Below, piece by piece: positions 14,957 through 24,544 of a stretch of DNA of 64,000 bases. A model generated the notes under the pieces. The model saw nothing but the letters and a program-made list of their open reading frames with translations. It did no database searches and was not told the origin of the DNA. The stretch's first letter is position 1, and each line of letters begins with the position of its first letter. The translations under genes were made by a program, and so were the position numbers. The stretch is taken from positions 85,118 to 149,117 of the forward strand of contig NZ_JARXWL010000003.1 in the NCBI RefSeq assembly GCF_029893325.1, read 5' to 3'. The DNA comes from Enterococcus sp. PF1-24 (GTDB lineage Bacteria > Bacillota > Bacilli > Lactobacillales > Enterococcaceae).

Positions 14957-16174
14957 TTATTTAGCAAAAGCTTCAAGTTCTTCCCATTTGATACAGTTGA
15001 TAAAAATATTCTGAAATCTGACTAAATCATCGATCATGGGGCGGATGGCTTCGCTTATTTTGACCTGTAACAAATTTGAAGCCTGACTATTTTCGGTTAA
15101 GGAACCAGGGATTTTTTGTTCTTTCCGATTCAAGTCATGAATTACATCAAAGATAGGGGGAGTTGAGATTATTTGTTCAAGAAAATCTTGTGCTTTAACC
15201 TTTTTTTGTTCATTAATAAAGGGACTGCTTGTGTCAGTGACATTTTCTATCCCTTGAAAAGGCGAGCATTTTTCAAACTTTTTCAAATCTTCTATGGTGT
15301 TTATCTGTTGAGAGGTAAGGGCAATTTCGCTCAGAGCAGTTGCAATTTGGTCAATGTCTTTTGGATCATCTGGTATATGAATAGAATAACTTTTAACTGG
15401 GAGATAAAAGTTTTCCAATGGGATATCCGTATGAAAAGAGGGGGGCAAGTCATGATCTAAGAATTCATCTATGAGACTTTTGACCATAAATCCAATTTTA
15501 AAAACACTATTGTTTTTAAATTTAGCAATCATTTCAGGAACGATAATACCAGCGAAATCTGCACGTAACCAGGTATCTATTTTTTTATCAATTCGGTTAA
15601 AATGAAATTTCTCATCAATTTCATTAAATGTTGGTTGAATAACCTTTTCTTGAAAGGAATGAAGTAACCTAGCTTTACATAGTTTCCATAAAATAGAAAA
15701 GATGGAGAAAAAATCAACTGGGAAGTTCTTTTCTTCTGACAACTCTGAGTCTTCCTTATAGAGATCATACCACCTTCCAAAATCCCCAAACGCATAAGCT
15801 AGATTTTTCATTGATTGCGTTACTTTCTTCTCTGGAGTAAAGCGAGTTTCTAACAAGGTCCCTTTAACAAGTTTGGCTGGAATGAGTGAACTGAAGATAT
15901 TCAAGAAAAGAATCTTCAATGTGTCTTCTTGTTCTTTTTCATTACCAAAAATGAGTTCAATTTTTGAAAGCTCAAAGTATTTAACGTATTTATCCAATAG
16001 TGTGTCAGAAATGAAGTTTCCACTTGATACAATTTTACCTTTTTCTATGTTGAGGATAGTAGGTTTTTGACCATTTGAGATAACATCTGGTGGGATTTTC
16101 TTGTATTTTGTGATCCTAAGTGCTTTGAAGCGTTTAGAAATGCGAGGGATTAAGATAAGTTCTGTAAAAGTCAT
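14957..16174 (-). CDS. Unknown 405-aa protein with divergent HTH-like N-terminus
   Basis: The ATG at 16174 follows AGAAGG. The first 80 residues (IPRISKRFKALRITKYKKIP, then TILNIEKGKIVSSGNFISDT, then YVKYFELSKIELIFGNEKE) recall a divergent XRE-like helix-turn-helix seen in Listeria and Enterococcus regulators. The remaining 320 residues are mostly helical with no recognised catalytic motif. It is a monocistronic cargo gene with its own terminator and a 14-bp palindrome upstream at 16228. The position beside a mobilization module would suit a defence or regulatory gene, but nothing in the sequence proves either. Confidence 0.5.
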   Translation of the reverse strand: MTFTELILIPRISKRFKALRITKYKKIPPDVISNGQKPTILNIEKGKIVSSGNFISDTLLDKYVKYFELSKIELIFGNEKEQEDTLKILFLNIFSSLIPAKLVKGTLLETRFTPEKKVTQSMKNLAYAFGDFGRWYDLYKEDSELSEEKNFPVDFFSIFSILWKLCKARLLHSFQEKVIQPTFNEIDEKFHFNRIDKKIDTWLRADFAGIIVPEMIAKFKNNSVFKIGFMVKSLIDEFLDHDLPPSFHTDIPLENFYLPVKSYSIHIPDDPKDIDQIATALSEIALTSQQINTIEDLKKFEKCSPFQGIENVTDTSSPFINEQKKVKAQDFLEQIISTPPIFDVIHDLNRKEQKIPGSLTENSQASNLLQVKISEAIRPMIDDLVRFQNIFINCIKWEELEAFAK

Positions 16175-16227
16175 AACATGCCTTCTTTCTAATTTGTGAA
16201 AACTGAGCTAGTTAATAGTATATAACG

Positions 16228-16241
16228 AGAACGTACGTTCT
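16228..16241. promoter_or_regulatory. 14-bp palindrome upstream of the 405-aa gene
   Basis: AGAACGTACGTTCT is a perfect palindrome 54 bases ahead of the minus-strand gene start, close to where its promoter should be. Operators of TetR-family repressors often look like this, and a truncated TetR gene lies at 16877. Confidence 0.45.
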
Positions 16242-16315
16242 GTAAAGGGGGAGTTTTTCCAATTTAGTGCAAATAATTTTTTGATACGCTAGTTAGTTTT
16301 TTTACCCATACTTTT

Positions 16316-16868
16316 TTACTTCAACAAGCAATCGATCTGGATCAAAGTTTCGAGGAATTCCTTACACAATTGCTTACGTTAGAAATTGAACAGAGGCAAA
16401 ATAATGGGATCCGAACTCTCGTTCGCCAATCGGAACTACCAAGTAAAGTGACGTTTGATGATTATATGGACAGCCATTTGGAAGTAAAGATGAGGAAACA
16501 AATCAAAGAGCTGAGAACGTTACGGTTCATTGATCAAAAAGAGAATCTTATTTTAATGGGCAATCCTGGCGTTGGAAAACACACTTAGCGACTGTTCTAG
16601 GGATGGAAGCTTGTCTCTCTGGAAAAAGTGTCTTATTTACTAATATCCCTAACTTGGTCATCGAACTAAAAGAATCCATGAGTGCGAACCAGTTGAACTT
16701 TTACAAGCGTCGATTTGGTAAATATGACTTGGTGATTCTGGACGAATTAGGTTATGTTTCATTCGATCAGATAGGAAGTGAAATACTGTTTAATCTTCTC
16801 TCAAATCTGATGACTGTCGGCTCTATGATTATTACGACGAATCTGTCCTTTGATCGTTGGAAAGAAAC
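16316..16868 (+). pseudogene. Frameshifted IstB-like ATPase remnant (IS21 helper)
   Basis: Two frames give one IstB protein: LLQQAIDLDQSFEEFLTQLL through NLILMGNPGVGK, then LATVLGMEACLSGKSVLFTN through LILDELGYVSFDQIGSEILF-like and TTNLSFDRWKE. The break is at the Walker A lysine: four A at 16577-16580 where five are expected (GKTHLA). The 5' end lacks a start, and the 3' end stops abruptly where TetR-like coding begins. It is a dead IS21-family fragment. No IstA is present. Confidence 0.75.
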
Positions 16869-16876
16869 TGAAGTGA

Positions 16877-17479
16877 GACCCAATAGTTGTCAAGGGCCAC
16901 ACCTCAACCAAAAAAGATATTAGAGAAACCTTTATAAATTTATTAAATACGAAAGGATTTGACAATTTAACAGTCAGCGATATTTCGCGGGGGGCTGACA
17001 TTAATCGCGGAACATTCTACCTTCATTACGTTGATAAATATGATTTAATGGAAAAACTAGAAATGGAAGTTATCTATGATTTGAAACAAATTATGTTATT
17101 AGACAACGACACAAATTCCATAAATCTTGATAAACCTCTGGACTTAATTCCTTATAATCGAGTTGTAAAAGCTTTGTATTACATAAAAGACGATTTCGAT
17201 TTTATATTTGCCTTATCAGGTAAAGGAGGCGATCATAATTTTCCCACGCTGATCAAAGATGTTATGAAAGAAATGATATTAGTAAAAATTGACGCTTCTG
17301 AACAATTACATTTTTCAAAAAAAGGTATCCCTGAGGAGTACGCCATTGAGATTCTATTATCTGGAATCGTTGCAATTATCATGGTTTGGATTCGCAAAGG
17401 AGGTATCGAGTCACCAGAAGAAATAGGGCAAATAATCGAGCTGACCAAAAAGCTCCCTCCATACGAGCTTTTATTATGA
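16877..17479 (+). pseudogene. TetR-family regulator, 5'-truncated
   Basis: An open frame reads TKKDIRETFINLLNTKGFDN, then LTVSDISRGADINRGTFYLH and YVDKYDLMEKLEMEVIYDLK, a clear TetR DNA-binding domain, followed by a C-terminal ligand domain of about 120 residues. No usable start codon precedes the helix-turn-helix: the frame opens after a TGA at 16874 directly at the IstB junction, and the first ATG (17048) lies beyond the DNA-binding part. The IS junction has removed the start. The partner gene it once controlled is not evident; the palindrome at 16228 could be its operator. Confidence 0.75.
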
Positions 17480-17511
17480 TTGTTTTTTCCTCTAATTGCA
17501 TTTGGGAAATA

Positions 17512-17550
17512 GAAAGAGCCAAAGAAGATTTTCCCTTTGGCTCTTTCTTA
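17512..17550 (+). terminator. Strong terminator after the TetR remnant
   Basis: GAAAGAGCCAAAG at 17512-17524 and CTTTGGCTCTTTC at 17535-17547 form a perfect 13-bp stem followed by TTA. It suits the TetR gene and possibly convergent transcription. Confidence 0.7.
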
Positions 17551-18056
17551 ATAGTGAGTAACAAAACTAGCCCATTAGGAGAAGCATTCCCCATGAACCA
17601 ATTTACTACATACTTACGAATGTCTTGTCCGAATCAATAATTTACAAATACAAAAAAATACGGATTTCTTTAAAGGATTTCAGATCAGCTCCAAACCTTC
17701 GTATCACATCTCATGCTATTTTCTACCGGAAATTCTCTAGAAACCTCATCATCTTAACTAAAATCTCCAAAGTATCATCATTTATGGTACAGCTCCGCTT
17801 ATCGTGAGTGTTTTTTGTCAAAACTCTAAGTTATACATACATGGAAAAGGGTTCTTATAAATGAACGTTGCAAGCAAACTTTAATAAGATTAAAGTTTGC
17901 TATTTATCATGAAAGAAATCCGCCATTTTAATCCAAAAATGACAATTATACCTTTTTGATTTTTGTGAATGGCTGTCTGATAAAGGTTTGTCCAAAATGG
18001 ACAGATTTGTCATGCTGAAGAAAGTAGCTTCTTCTTGTGTTATTAGAGTGTATAAT
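17551..18056. other. Non-coding segment with a perfect hairpin
   Basis: No supported gene; several stops in all frames. AGCAAACTTTAAT at 17873-17885 pairs perfectly with ATTAAAGTTTGCT at 17889-17901, and TGTCCA/TGGACA pair at 17989-18003. The hairpins may be terminators or IS ends. It is probably a scar of rearrangement. Confidence 0.35.
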
Positions 18057-19406
18057 CTAACTTATCCCTAATAGATTTGTTAATAGAACAACTATAGGTA
18101 AAGCGATTAGTGTGCGTTCTAAAAATATGATTGCAAGCATTCTAAAGTTTACTGGAAGCTTTGAGGTCAATAAGACAGTGCCAATCTCAGTGATATAAAC
18201 AATTTGAACTAATGAAATAATGCCAATAATAAACCTAGTTTTTAAAGATGTGATACCAGCTGCTAGAACTGCAGGGAGAAACATATCAACAAAACCAATT
18301 ATTAATGCAGGCGCTGCAGTAAAGGCATCTTCAACATTCAAGAATTGTAATAAGTAGGCAAAGGGAAGTGAAAGCCAATCGAATAGCGGTGTGTAAGTAG
18401 CGATAATACAAGCAAGAGTCCCTACTGCAACAACGATTGGAGATGATTGGAAAATGATACTAAAGAACATATCAATACCTTTATTAACAATTTGACAAAG
18501 ACTGGGCCCAGTTGCTGCTTTTTCTATAGCAAGTTTTAGAGCCCACTGAAACCTTGAATATTCTTTTGGGACATTCTCATTAATTACTTTTCCCGTAGTT
18601 TGATAATACTTATTAGAACAAGTACTCAAAGGGGGGATTCTAGCCATAATTATTGCGGTAATGATACCAGTAATGCAGATAATAGCATAAAATGGGATGA
18701 ACAAATGTTCAACATTTATCATGGCAGATATAACCATACAAAAGGGCATAGAAACTGCTGAAAAACATGTAGCAATCGTTATGCCCTCTCGAATTGTATA
18801 ATAGCCTTGCTCATATTGAGCAGCAGTGATTACAACACCAACCGTATTGCTTCCAAGCCAAGAAGCAAGAAGATCAACAGTCGCTCTGCCAGGAAGTTTG
18901 AACAGTGGATAAGTAAAGTTTTTTACAAGTGTACCTACATAGTCCATAATGCCAAAATCAGTCAACAAAGGAATCAAGAATGAAGCGACGAAAAACCATG
19001 AAATAATCACTTTTACTAGTGAAATCATTGTTCCGCCAGTATCTGTAGATATGATCCAAATAGGTCCAATTTGAAAATAGACCATTGCAGTGATGATAGC
19101 CCCTACTACTCTAAGGAGCATATAAAGTGGACTAGCAACGAAAAGTGGCGCAAGTCTTGGGTTACCCAAAATGAATTGGGGTCGAAAAAAGAATGTGATG
19201 GTGGTAGCAATTGCTGAAAATGAAATGAACATTAAGACAATAGTCGTTGAAAAGGGTTCAATAAAACTGGATAATTGGTTAGTGATAATTCCGATAGGAA
19301 TAGTAATGGAGCCTTCAAATGGAACTGGAAGCAGAAAAATAAATACGCCGAGTACGGAAGGAATCAAAAACTTTAATAATGGCTTTTGTAAGATCTTGTG
19401 ATTCAT
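18057..19406 (-). CDS. YjiH-family / nucleoside-recognition-domain membrane protein
   Basis: 449 aa, about ten hydrophobic segments. Conserved stretches include a YjiH-like N-terminus (LKFLIPSVLGVFIFLLPVPF) and Gate/nucleoside-recognition-type loops (LLASWLGSNTVGVVITAAQY). The ATG at 19406 is preferred over a GTG at 19415 because GAGGTG lies 7 bases upstream. It is divergent from a PucR-type regulator and close to a deiminase/carbamate kinase operon, so it probably moves a substrate or product of that pathway. The substrate is unknown. Confidence 0.7.
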   Translation of the reverse strand: MNHKILQKPLLKFLIPSVLGVFIFLLPVPFEGSITIPIGIITNQLSSFIEPFSTTIVLMFISFSAIATTITFFFRPQFILGNPRLAPLFVASPLYMLLRVVGAIITAMVYFQIGPIWIISTDTGGTMISLVKVIISWFFVASFLIPLLTDFGIMDYVGTLVKNFTYPLFKLPGRATVDLLASWLGSNTVGVVITAAQYEQGYYTIREGITIATCFSAVSMPFCMVISAMINVEHLFIPFYAIICITGIITAIIMARIPPLSTCSNKYYQTTGKVINENVPKEYSRFQWALKLAIEKAATGPSLCQIVNKGIDMFFSIIFQSSPIVVAVGTLACIIATYTPLFDWLSLPFAYLLQFLNVEDAFTAAPALIIGFVDMFLPAVLAAGITSLKTRFIIGIISLVQIVYITEIGTVLLTSKLPVNFRMLAIIFLERTLIALPIVVLLTNLLGIS

Positions 19407-19458
19407 TTTTTGCACCTCACAATTTTAGAGTGTGAACTATTTATAAATATTTTATCAC

Positions 19459-19494
19459 TTGACATCTTGAAAGAGAATTGTATCATTATACAAT
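19459..19494 (+). promoter_or_regulatory. pucR-like promoter with inverted repeat
   Basis: TTGACA at 19459-19464 and TATCAT at 19481-19486 are 16 bases apart. ATTGTAT at 19477-19483 and ATACAAT at 19488-19494 form a perfect inverted repeat over the -10 region. It is likely an autoregulatory site between the divergent YjiH-like and PucR-like genes. Confidence 0.5.
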
Positions 19495-19509
19495 AAGGAG
19501 GCGTTTTCA

Positions 19510-20424
19510 TTGTCGGATAATTCAATTCAGTATGTGTTTAACTATGAGTTTAAGGATGTTCAAGTGAAAGATCTTGTGGAGGCGAAGCAACTGGTTGCGT
19601 GTGAATCATTTGCTACAAAGCAAGGGTTCGAAAATAAGATCAAAAGTGCCACAGTGATGGATGTAGAAGATATTGAACCTTGGTTACATGAAGGGGATGT
19701 ATTGTTCATCAGTCGGTTTATGAGAACTAGTTTCACAAATGATTTTATACAAACGCTTTATGAAAAGAAAGTCTCTTGCATTGTAACACAAAAAAAATTT
19801 CAAGTATTTGTTACGGGAGAACAGTTCGATCTTTTAGAAAAGTATCATTTACCTTTGATTTTTGTTTCTGATACATCCTCTTGGAGTGATATGATTGTTA
19901 CGATTCAAAATTTGATTATTCAAAATCAAACATATTATTTGGTAGAAAATCAAGAATTTCAAAAATCGATTATTAATTATTTATCTGGTAATAATTCAGA
20001 GAACAGTTTGTGTGATATTGTACATACTTTAACAGGGATAACAATAGCAATCACTAATCGTAATCTTCAAGTAGTTGATTGTTCTAAGGATAATGCCTGG
20101 GAAGATGAGCTAGGGGAATTAACCAAAAAGAGTCTTAACGAGTTACTCCCTATTGGTAAAAATTTCAATGACGCGATTATGCGAGGACACCATTTCCAAC
20201 CAAAAAATGTCGCGGTTTGTGGTCAGTACTTCATTATCCCCGATTGGTTATCTAGATATGGTGCTAGTTTTTACATTGTTGTTAAAACTGATGATGTAAG
20301 TAATTCATTACCAGCACAAATAGTTAGCCGTATAGAGACGGTTGAGTCAATTTACTCATTAAAACACAGTGATGCTAGTATAAAAATAGGAACAGCTAAA
20401 CTAAGAGAGTTCAGTTATACTTAA
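19510..20424 (+). pseudogene. PucR-family regulator, N-terminal half (interrupted by IS)
   Basis: Starts at TTG 19510 behind AAGGAGG. Residues 1-140 match the PucR N-terminal sensory domain (VKDLVEAKQLVACESFATKQ, then LHEGDVLFISRF), followed by a GGDEF-like middle region. After KHSDASI the frame runs into an IS3-family element and ends with foreign codons. The C-terminal half lies at 21719-22543 across the IS. Intact PucR proteins run to 500-550 residues; the two halves together reach that. It presumably once controlled the adjacent transport and catabolic genes. Confidence 0.8.
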
Positions 20425-20447
20425 AAGAAAACTGAAGGAGACTCTCG

Positions 20448-20741
20448 ATGAAATCATACACAAAAGAGTTCAAAGAAAGCGCACTCGCCTATCGAAAAGA
20501 ACACCCAGAGCTAAGTGTCAAAGCCTGCTGTCGAAACCTTGATATCAGTGCAGCTAGCTATTACAAGTGGGAACGAGAAGCCAAAGAAAACGAAGGGAAC
20601 GTTGTCCATCGTGGCTCAGGAAATTTTCAAAGCGACGAGGCAAAAGAAATCGCTCGCCTCAAGCGAGAATTAAAAAATCAAACAGATGCCTTAGCCATCT
20701 TAAAAAAAGCTATCGGTATTCTGGGAGACGAACAGAGATAG
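20448..20741 (+). CDS. IS3-family transposase OrfA
   Basis: 97 aa. A helix-turn-helix (KEHPELSVKACCRNLDISAA, then SYYKWEREAK) is followed by a leucine-zipper-like segment (EIARLKRELKNQTDALAILK). The ATG at 20448 follows AAGGAG. The last part overlaps OrfB at a run of seven A (20702-20708), a classic slippage site for producing the OrfAB transposase. Confidence 0.88.
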   Translation: MKSYTKEFKESALAYRKEHPELSVKACCRNLDISAASYYKWEREAKENEGNVVHRGSGNFQSDEAKEIARLKRELKNQTDALAILKKAIGILGDEQR

Positions 20742-21622
20742 TTTACGAAGTCGTAAAGACTTGGGAACACCCCTTCTCTATTCGTGGCGTACTGGCTATC
20801 TTAGGTGTTTCCACTTCCGGCTATTACAGCTGGAAAAAGCGTCAGCCATCAAAACAAAAACAAAAAAAGGAAGTGATGATTCAAAAAATCAAAGAAGTTC
20901 ATAATGAGTCCCATCAAATATACGGCGCACCAAAAATAACAAAAGAATTGAATTCGAAAGGCATTCAAGTAGCGCAAAAAACAGTCGCCAATTATATGAG
21001 AGAAAACAACTTGAAAGCCTGTTATGTTCGGAAATTTACGCGAACGACTTTGAATAGTGACTTCAGCAGTAAATTGGAAAACATACTCAACCGACAGTTC
21101 AACCCAAGCCAACCAAATGCCTGCTGGTGCAGCGACATTACCTACATTTGGACAAAAGAAGATGGCTACGTGTATTTGACAAGTATCATGGATTTATATT
21201 CTCGAAAAATTATTGCCTGGCAAGTGACTCAAACGCTTGAAATTGAGTGTGTGATTCATTGTATAGAAGAAGCCAAACGAAAGCGTCAAATCACTCATCC
21301 ACTTGTGATTCACAGTGACCGTGGTAGCCAATATGTATCCCAAAGATACCGAGAAGCACTCGGAGACTTGTTTCAGTATAGCTACTCAAAGAAGGGAACG
21401 CCGTGGGACAACGCTTGTATCGAATCTTTCCATGCACTGATTAAACGAGAATGGCTTCATCGAGTAACTATTTTGACATTTAGAGAGGCAAAACGTTGCA
21501 TATTTGAATATATCGAAACCTTTTACAATACCGTACGAAGCCATAGTGCGTGCGACTTTACGTCACCCAATCAATTCGAAAAAGCTTATATAAAAACGGA
21601 AGGAAAAACCAATCAGCCTTAA
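20702..21622 (+). CDS. IS3-family transposase OrfB (frameshift product)
   Basis: The DDE integrase domain is complete: first Asp in CWCSDITYIW, second Asp in VIHSDRGSQY, and Glu in DNACIESFHALIKREW. It has no good start codon of its own, so expression is expected by -1 slippage on the A7 run at 20702-20708 from OrfA. The coordinates start at that run. The element looks capable of transposition. Confidence 0.85.
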   Translation, partial: KKSYRYSGRRTEIVYEVVKTWEHPFSIRGVLAILGVSTSGYYSWKKRQPSKQKQKKEVMIQKIKEVHNESHQIYGAPKITKELNSKGIQVAQKTVANYMRENNLKACYVRKFTRTTLNSDFSSKLENILNRQFNPSQPNACWCSDITYIWTKEDGYVYLTSIMDLYSRKIIAWQVTQTLEIECVIHCIEEAKRKRQITHPLVIHSDRGSQYVSQRYREALGDLFQYSYSKKGTPWDNACIESFHALIKREWLHRVTILTFREAKRCIFEYIETFYNTVRSHSACDFTSPNQFEKAYIKTEGKTNQP

Positions 21623-21718
21623 CTGCGGGTTTGACCTTAAGAACCAAGAAAATAGAAAAAGTTAAGTTCTAGGAATTATTCTTAGTTTAAGTTGTCCTTT
21701 TTCTTGACATAAGACCAC

Positions 21719-22543
21719 AGCATCATATCTGATTTGAGAAAGTCGAACTATTATTTTAAAAGTGTTGTTTTTGAAGACTTGCTTGAAATGACTAAGAAAG
21801 ATCAGAAAAAACGTCATCAAATTAGTCTCAATCTGAATGCAGATTTAAAAGACAGGTATCACCTCGTTCTTATTAAGAATTTGAAGGACGAAAAAATCTG
21901 TAAAAATGTAGATTTGTTGACCGGCTTTCTTGATTATATTAGGCATAAAGGTTTTGCAAATGAAGAGTTTTTGATTTTTGTTTATAAGGAAAATTGGGTT
22001 TTACTGATAGAAAGTTCAACCGATACAACATCAGTAAAGGCGAATTGTGTAGCCATTCACGAGTTGCTAGGAACATATTTTGAAAATAAAGGATTTGTAC
22101 TAGGTATTAGTAATCTACACAATTATTGGAATTTAAAACAAGCATATCATGAAGCGTCCTTTTCAGTAGATTATCTAAATCACAATACACACAATCATCC
22201 GTCAGTTTTATTGTACAATGAATTAGGGATTATCAAATTATTTACGGACCAAAACTGTCAAATAAATGAAGTTTACACAAATGAGCTCTACAAAAATTTT
22301 TTGGAACCAGTACTAGTCTACGATAAGAATCATCAAACAACTTTGTATGATACACTAGTCACTTTTTTTTCCAACGATCTCTCATTCATAGCAACAAGTA
22401 GGACACTCTTTATTCATGTAAATACATTAAGAGCCAGAATTAAAACGATAGAAAAAATTTTGACGTTGGATTTGGGGCGAATCGATAATTTGATCAATAT
22501 TCGCTTAGCAATTTTGCTATATCAATTTGATTACTTTGTTTAA
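21719..22543 (+). pseudogene. PucR-family regulator, C-terminal half
   Basis: It continues the PucR frame after the IS (SIISDLRKSNYYFKSVVFED) and ends with the HTH_30 domain (ATSRTLFIHVNTLRARIKTI, then EKILTLDLGRIDNLINIRLA). A TTG at 21734 could start it, but there is no ribosome site, so a functional product is doubtful. See the N-terminal half at 19510. Confidence 0.8.
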
Positions 22544-22562
22544 GATACAACTTCATAATATG

Positions 22563-22596
22563 AAAAAATACGACTAGCTGGTGAGTCGTATTTTTT
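22563..22596 (+). terminator. Terminator after pucR
   Basis: AAAAAATACGACT at 22563-22575 pairs with AGTCGTATTTTTT at 22584-22596. The following 22597-22858 is a promoter region with no gene; it contains the inverted repeat GAACAA/TTGTTC at 22708-22724, a possible operator for the downstream operon. Confidence 0.7.
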
Positions 22597-22858
22597 ATTT
22601 CTCTAATTTCTACTAAAGGTTCAATTGTTTTATCGCACAATTTGCTAAGTGGCATTTTATATATTCAGACTATTCTTTTTTTAAGATATTTTTTTTAGAA
22701 TGAAAGCGAACAAGTGATTTGTTCCAAAAAAGAATGAAGAATATTTTGGTTGCGCAGCCATTGTAGTTCATGGGGAGGAAAAATAGTTTATTTCGTTAGT
22801 CAAATGTAAATATTGGAAGACACTATCAAATAGTTAACAGAAGGGAGTGTAACATTTC

Positions 22859-24388
22859 ATGTCTGACAAGGCGGTTAAAAAGAAAAAAATGAAAGGGCTT
22901 AATTCATTTGTGGTAATGTTTGTCGTAATGGCTTTTATCACTTTTCTTACTTGGATTATTCCTGGAGGTCAATACCAGCTTGATGAAGCTGGTAATGCAA
23001 TTGCTGGAACATACTCTAGTTTACCGGCAACTAAGCAAGGATTGTGGGATATCATCGTTGCCCCTATCATTGGAATGGTTGGAAATAGTGCTGTCAGTGG
23101 AGCAGTTGCGATTTCGCTCTATGTAATGCTTTTTGGGAGTTTTTTAGAGATGATGGAAGAAACGGGTGTAATTGGCTTAGTGCTAAAATCAGTGTCCAAA
23201 CGTTTTGAAAAACATCCGTATATTCTTATTACAGTGCTCACATTTATCATGGCTTTTCTCGGAACAACTCAGGGTTCATATGAGGAAGGGTACGTGTATG
23301 TTTCGCTGTTTCTACCGATTTTCTTAGCGTTAGGAATGGATTCTATTACAGTCTTGATGATTTCGATTTTTGGAACACAGATAGGGTGTGCATCATCAGT
23401 GATCAATCCATTTTCTACAGGAATTGCTTCAGATATCGCTGGTATCTCCTTTGGAGATGGAATTATTGCTCGATTATTAATATTCTTTGTTTTGACGGGA
23501 GCAGTGTCATTCTTGATTTGCTTATATGCTAAAAGTGTAAAAGCAAATCCTGAAAGGTCTATTCAATTTTTCCGTAGAACGGAGGATTTGAAAGAATTTG
23601 GTAGCACCTCAAATGAAGAAGATGGAAAAGACACGAACAAGGCTATGACTGGTAGAGAAAGAGGACTAGTTTTAGTGTTTGTAATGACTTTTGTGATAAT
23701 GGTCTTGGCTCTATTTCCGTGGACATCTATTAATGAAAATTTCACTATTTTTCAAACGATTGCCAATTGGATCAATACGACGCCAATTATCAACATGGTT
23801 ATCGGTAGCGACGTTGTTGCATTTGGAGATTGGTACTTTATTGAATTATGTGGATTAATGCTTGTAATGAGTATACTAGCAGGGAAAATTGCTGGGTTAT
23901 CTATAGATAAAATTATCAATGTAATAATGAAAGGTGCTGGAGCGTTGATTTCAACGGCATTGATGGTTCCGATGGCCCGTGGTATTCAGGTTCTAATGAC
24001 TCAAGGAAATATCACTGCAACAATTTTGAATGCAACGGAGACGAGTATCGGATCCTTGCCAAGTATCATATTTGTCATTCTTGCATTTGTTATTTATTTA
24101 GTTTTTGCCTGTTTCTTGCCAAGTTCAACGGGTTTAGCAGGTGCAACAATTGCTGTAATGGTACCGTTAGGTAGCTTTGTTGGAATAGCACCTTACATTA
24201 TGATCATTATTTACAATTTTGCTTTAGGAATTGCTAAAATGTTTACCCCTACATCAATAATCGTTATGACATGTACGCAATATGCAAAAGTAGATTATCT
24301 TTCGTGGGTTAAGGCAATTTGGAAGCAACTAGTCTCAGTTTTTGTTTTATGTTTGGCTGTTATTCTATTATTGACAATGATTTCCTAA
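22859..24388 (+). CDS. YfcC-family membrane transporter
   Basis: 509 aa, about 12 membrane segments, of the C4-dicarboxylate anaerobic carrier/YfcC family (LTWIIPGGQYQL near residue 30; CFLPSSTGLAGATIAVMVPL near residue 420). Family members often sit beside arginine- or agmatine-deiminase type genes and are thought to move the substrate or exchange it for the product. The ATG at 22859 follows GGGAGTG. First gene of a four-gene catabolic set with carbamoyltransferase, deiminase and carbamate kinase. Confidence 0.8.
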   Translation: MSDKAVKKKKMKGLNSFVVMFVVMAFITFLTWIIPGGQYQLDEAGNAIAGTYSSLPATKQGLWDIIVAPIIGMVGNSAVSGAVAISLYVMLFGSFLEMMEETGVIGLVLKSVSKRFEKHPYILITVLTFIMAFLGTTQGSYEEGYVYVSLFLPIFLALGMDSITVLMISIFGTQIGCASSVINPFSTGIASDIAGISFGDGIIARLLIFFVLTGAVSFLICLYAKSVKANPERSIQFFRRTEDLKEFGSTSNEEDGKDTNKAMTGRERGLVLVFVMTFVIMVLALFPWTSINENFTIFQTIANWINTTPIINMVIGSDVVAFGDWYFIELCGLMLVMSILAGKIAGLSIDKIINVIMKGAGALISTALMVPMARGIQVLMTQGNITATILNATETSIGSLPSIIFVILAFVIYLVFACFLPSSTGLAGATIAVMVPLGSFVGIAPYIMIIIYNFALGIAKMFTPTSIIVMTCTQYAKVDYLSWVKAIWKQLVSVFVLCLAVILLLTMIS

Positions 24389-24544
24389 AGTTATAATGCT
24401 TATTACTTTTAGAAGTTAGATGGGAATATACAACTAGCATGTATTATTCTGAAAGCCTTTTATTTCGGGCGGTATATAAAGCTATCTGGAATTCCAAGAC
24501 TAGGTAGCTTAATTATATAAAAATTAAGTAAGGGAGAACTGGAC

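Larger units (their letters stand above)
20377..21709 (+). mobile_element. IS3-family insertion sequence inside pucR
   Basis: About 1.33 kb. Imperfect terminal inverted repeats are visible: AGTATAAAAATAGGAACAGC at 20377 onward, and on the other strand TGTCAAGAAAAAGGACAACT ending at 21709. Both continue TAAACTAAGA. It encodes OrfA and OrfB with a typical overlap. No clear target duplication is seen at the flanks, so the exact ends may be off by a few bases. Confidence 0.75.

Noticed and set aside
22702..22715. cre-like TGAAAGCGAACA upstream of the YfcC gene
   Set aside because: Three conserved positions differ from the consensus.
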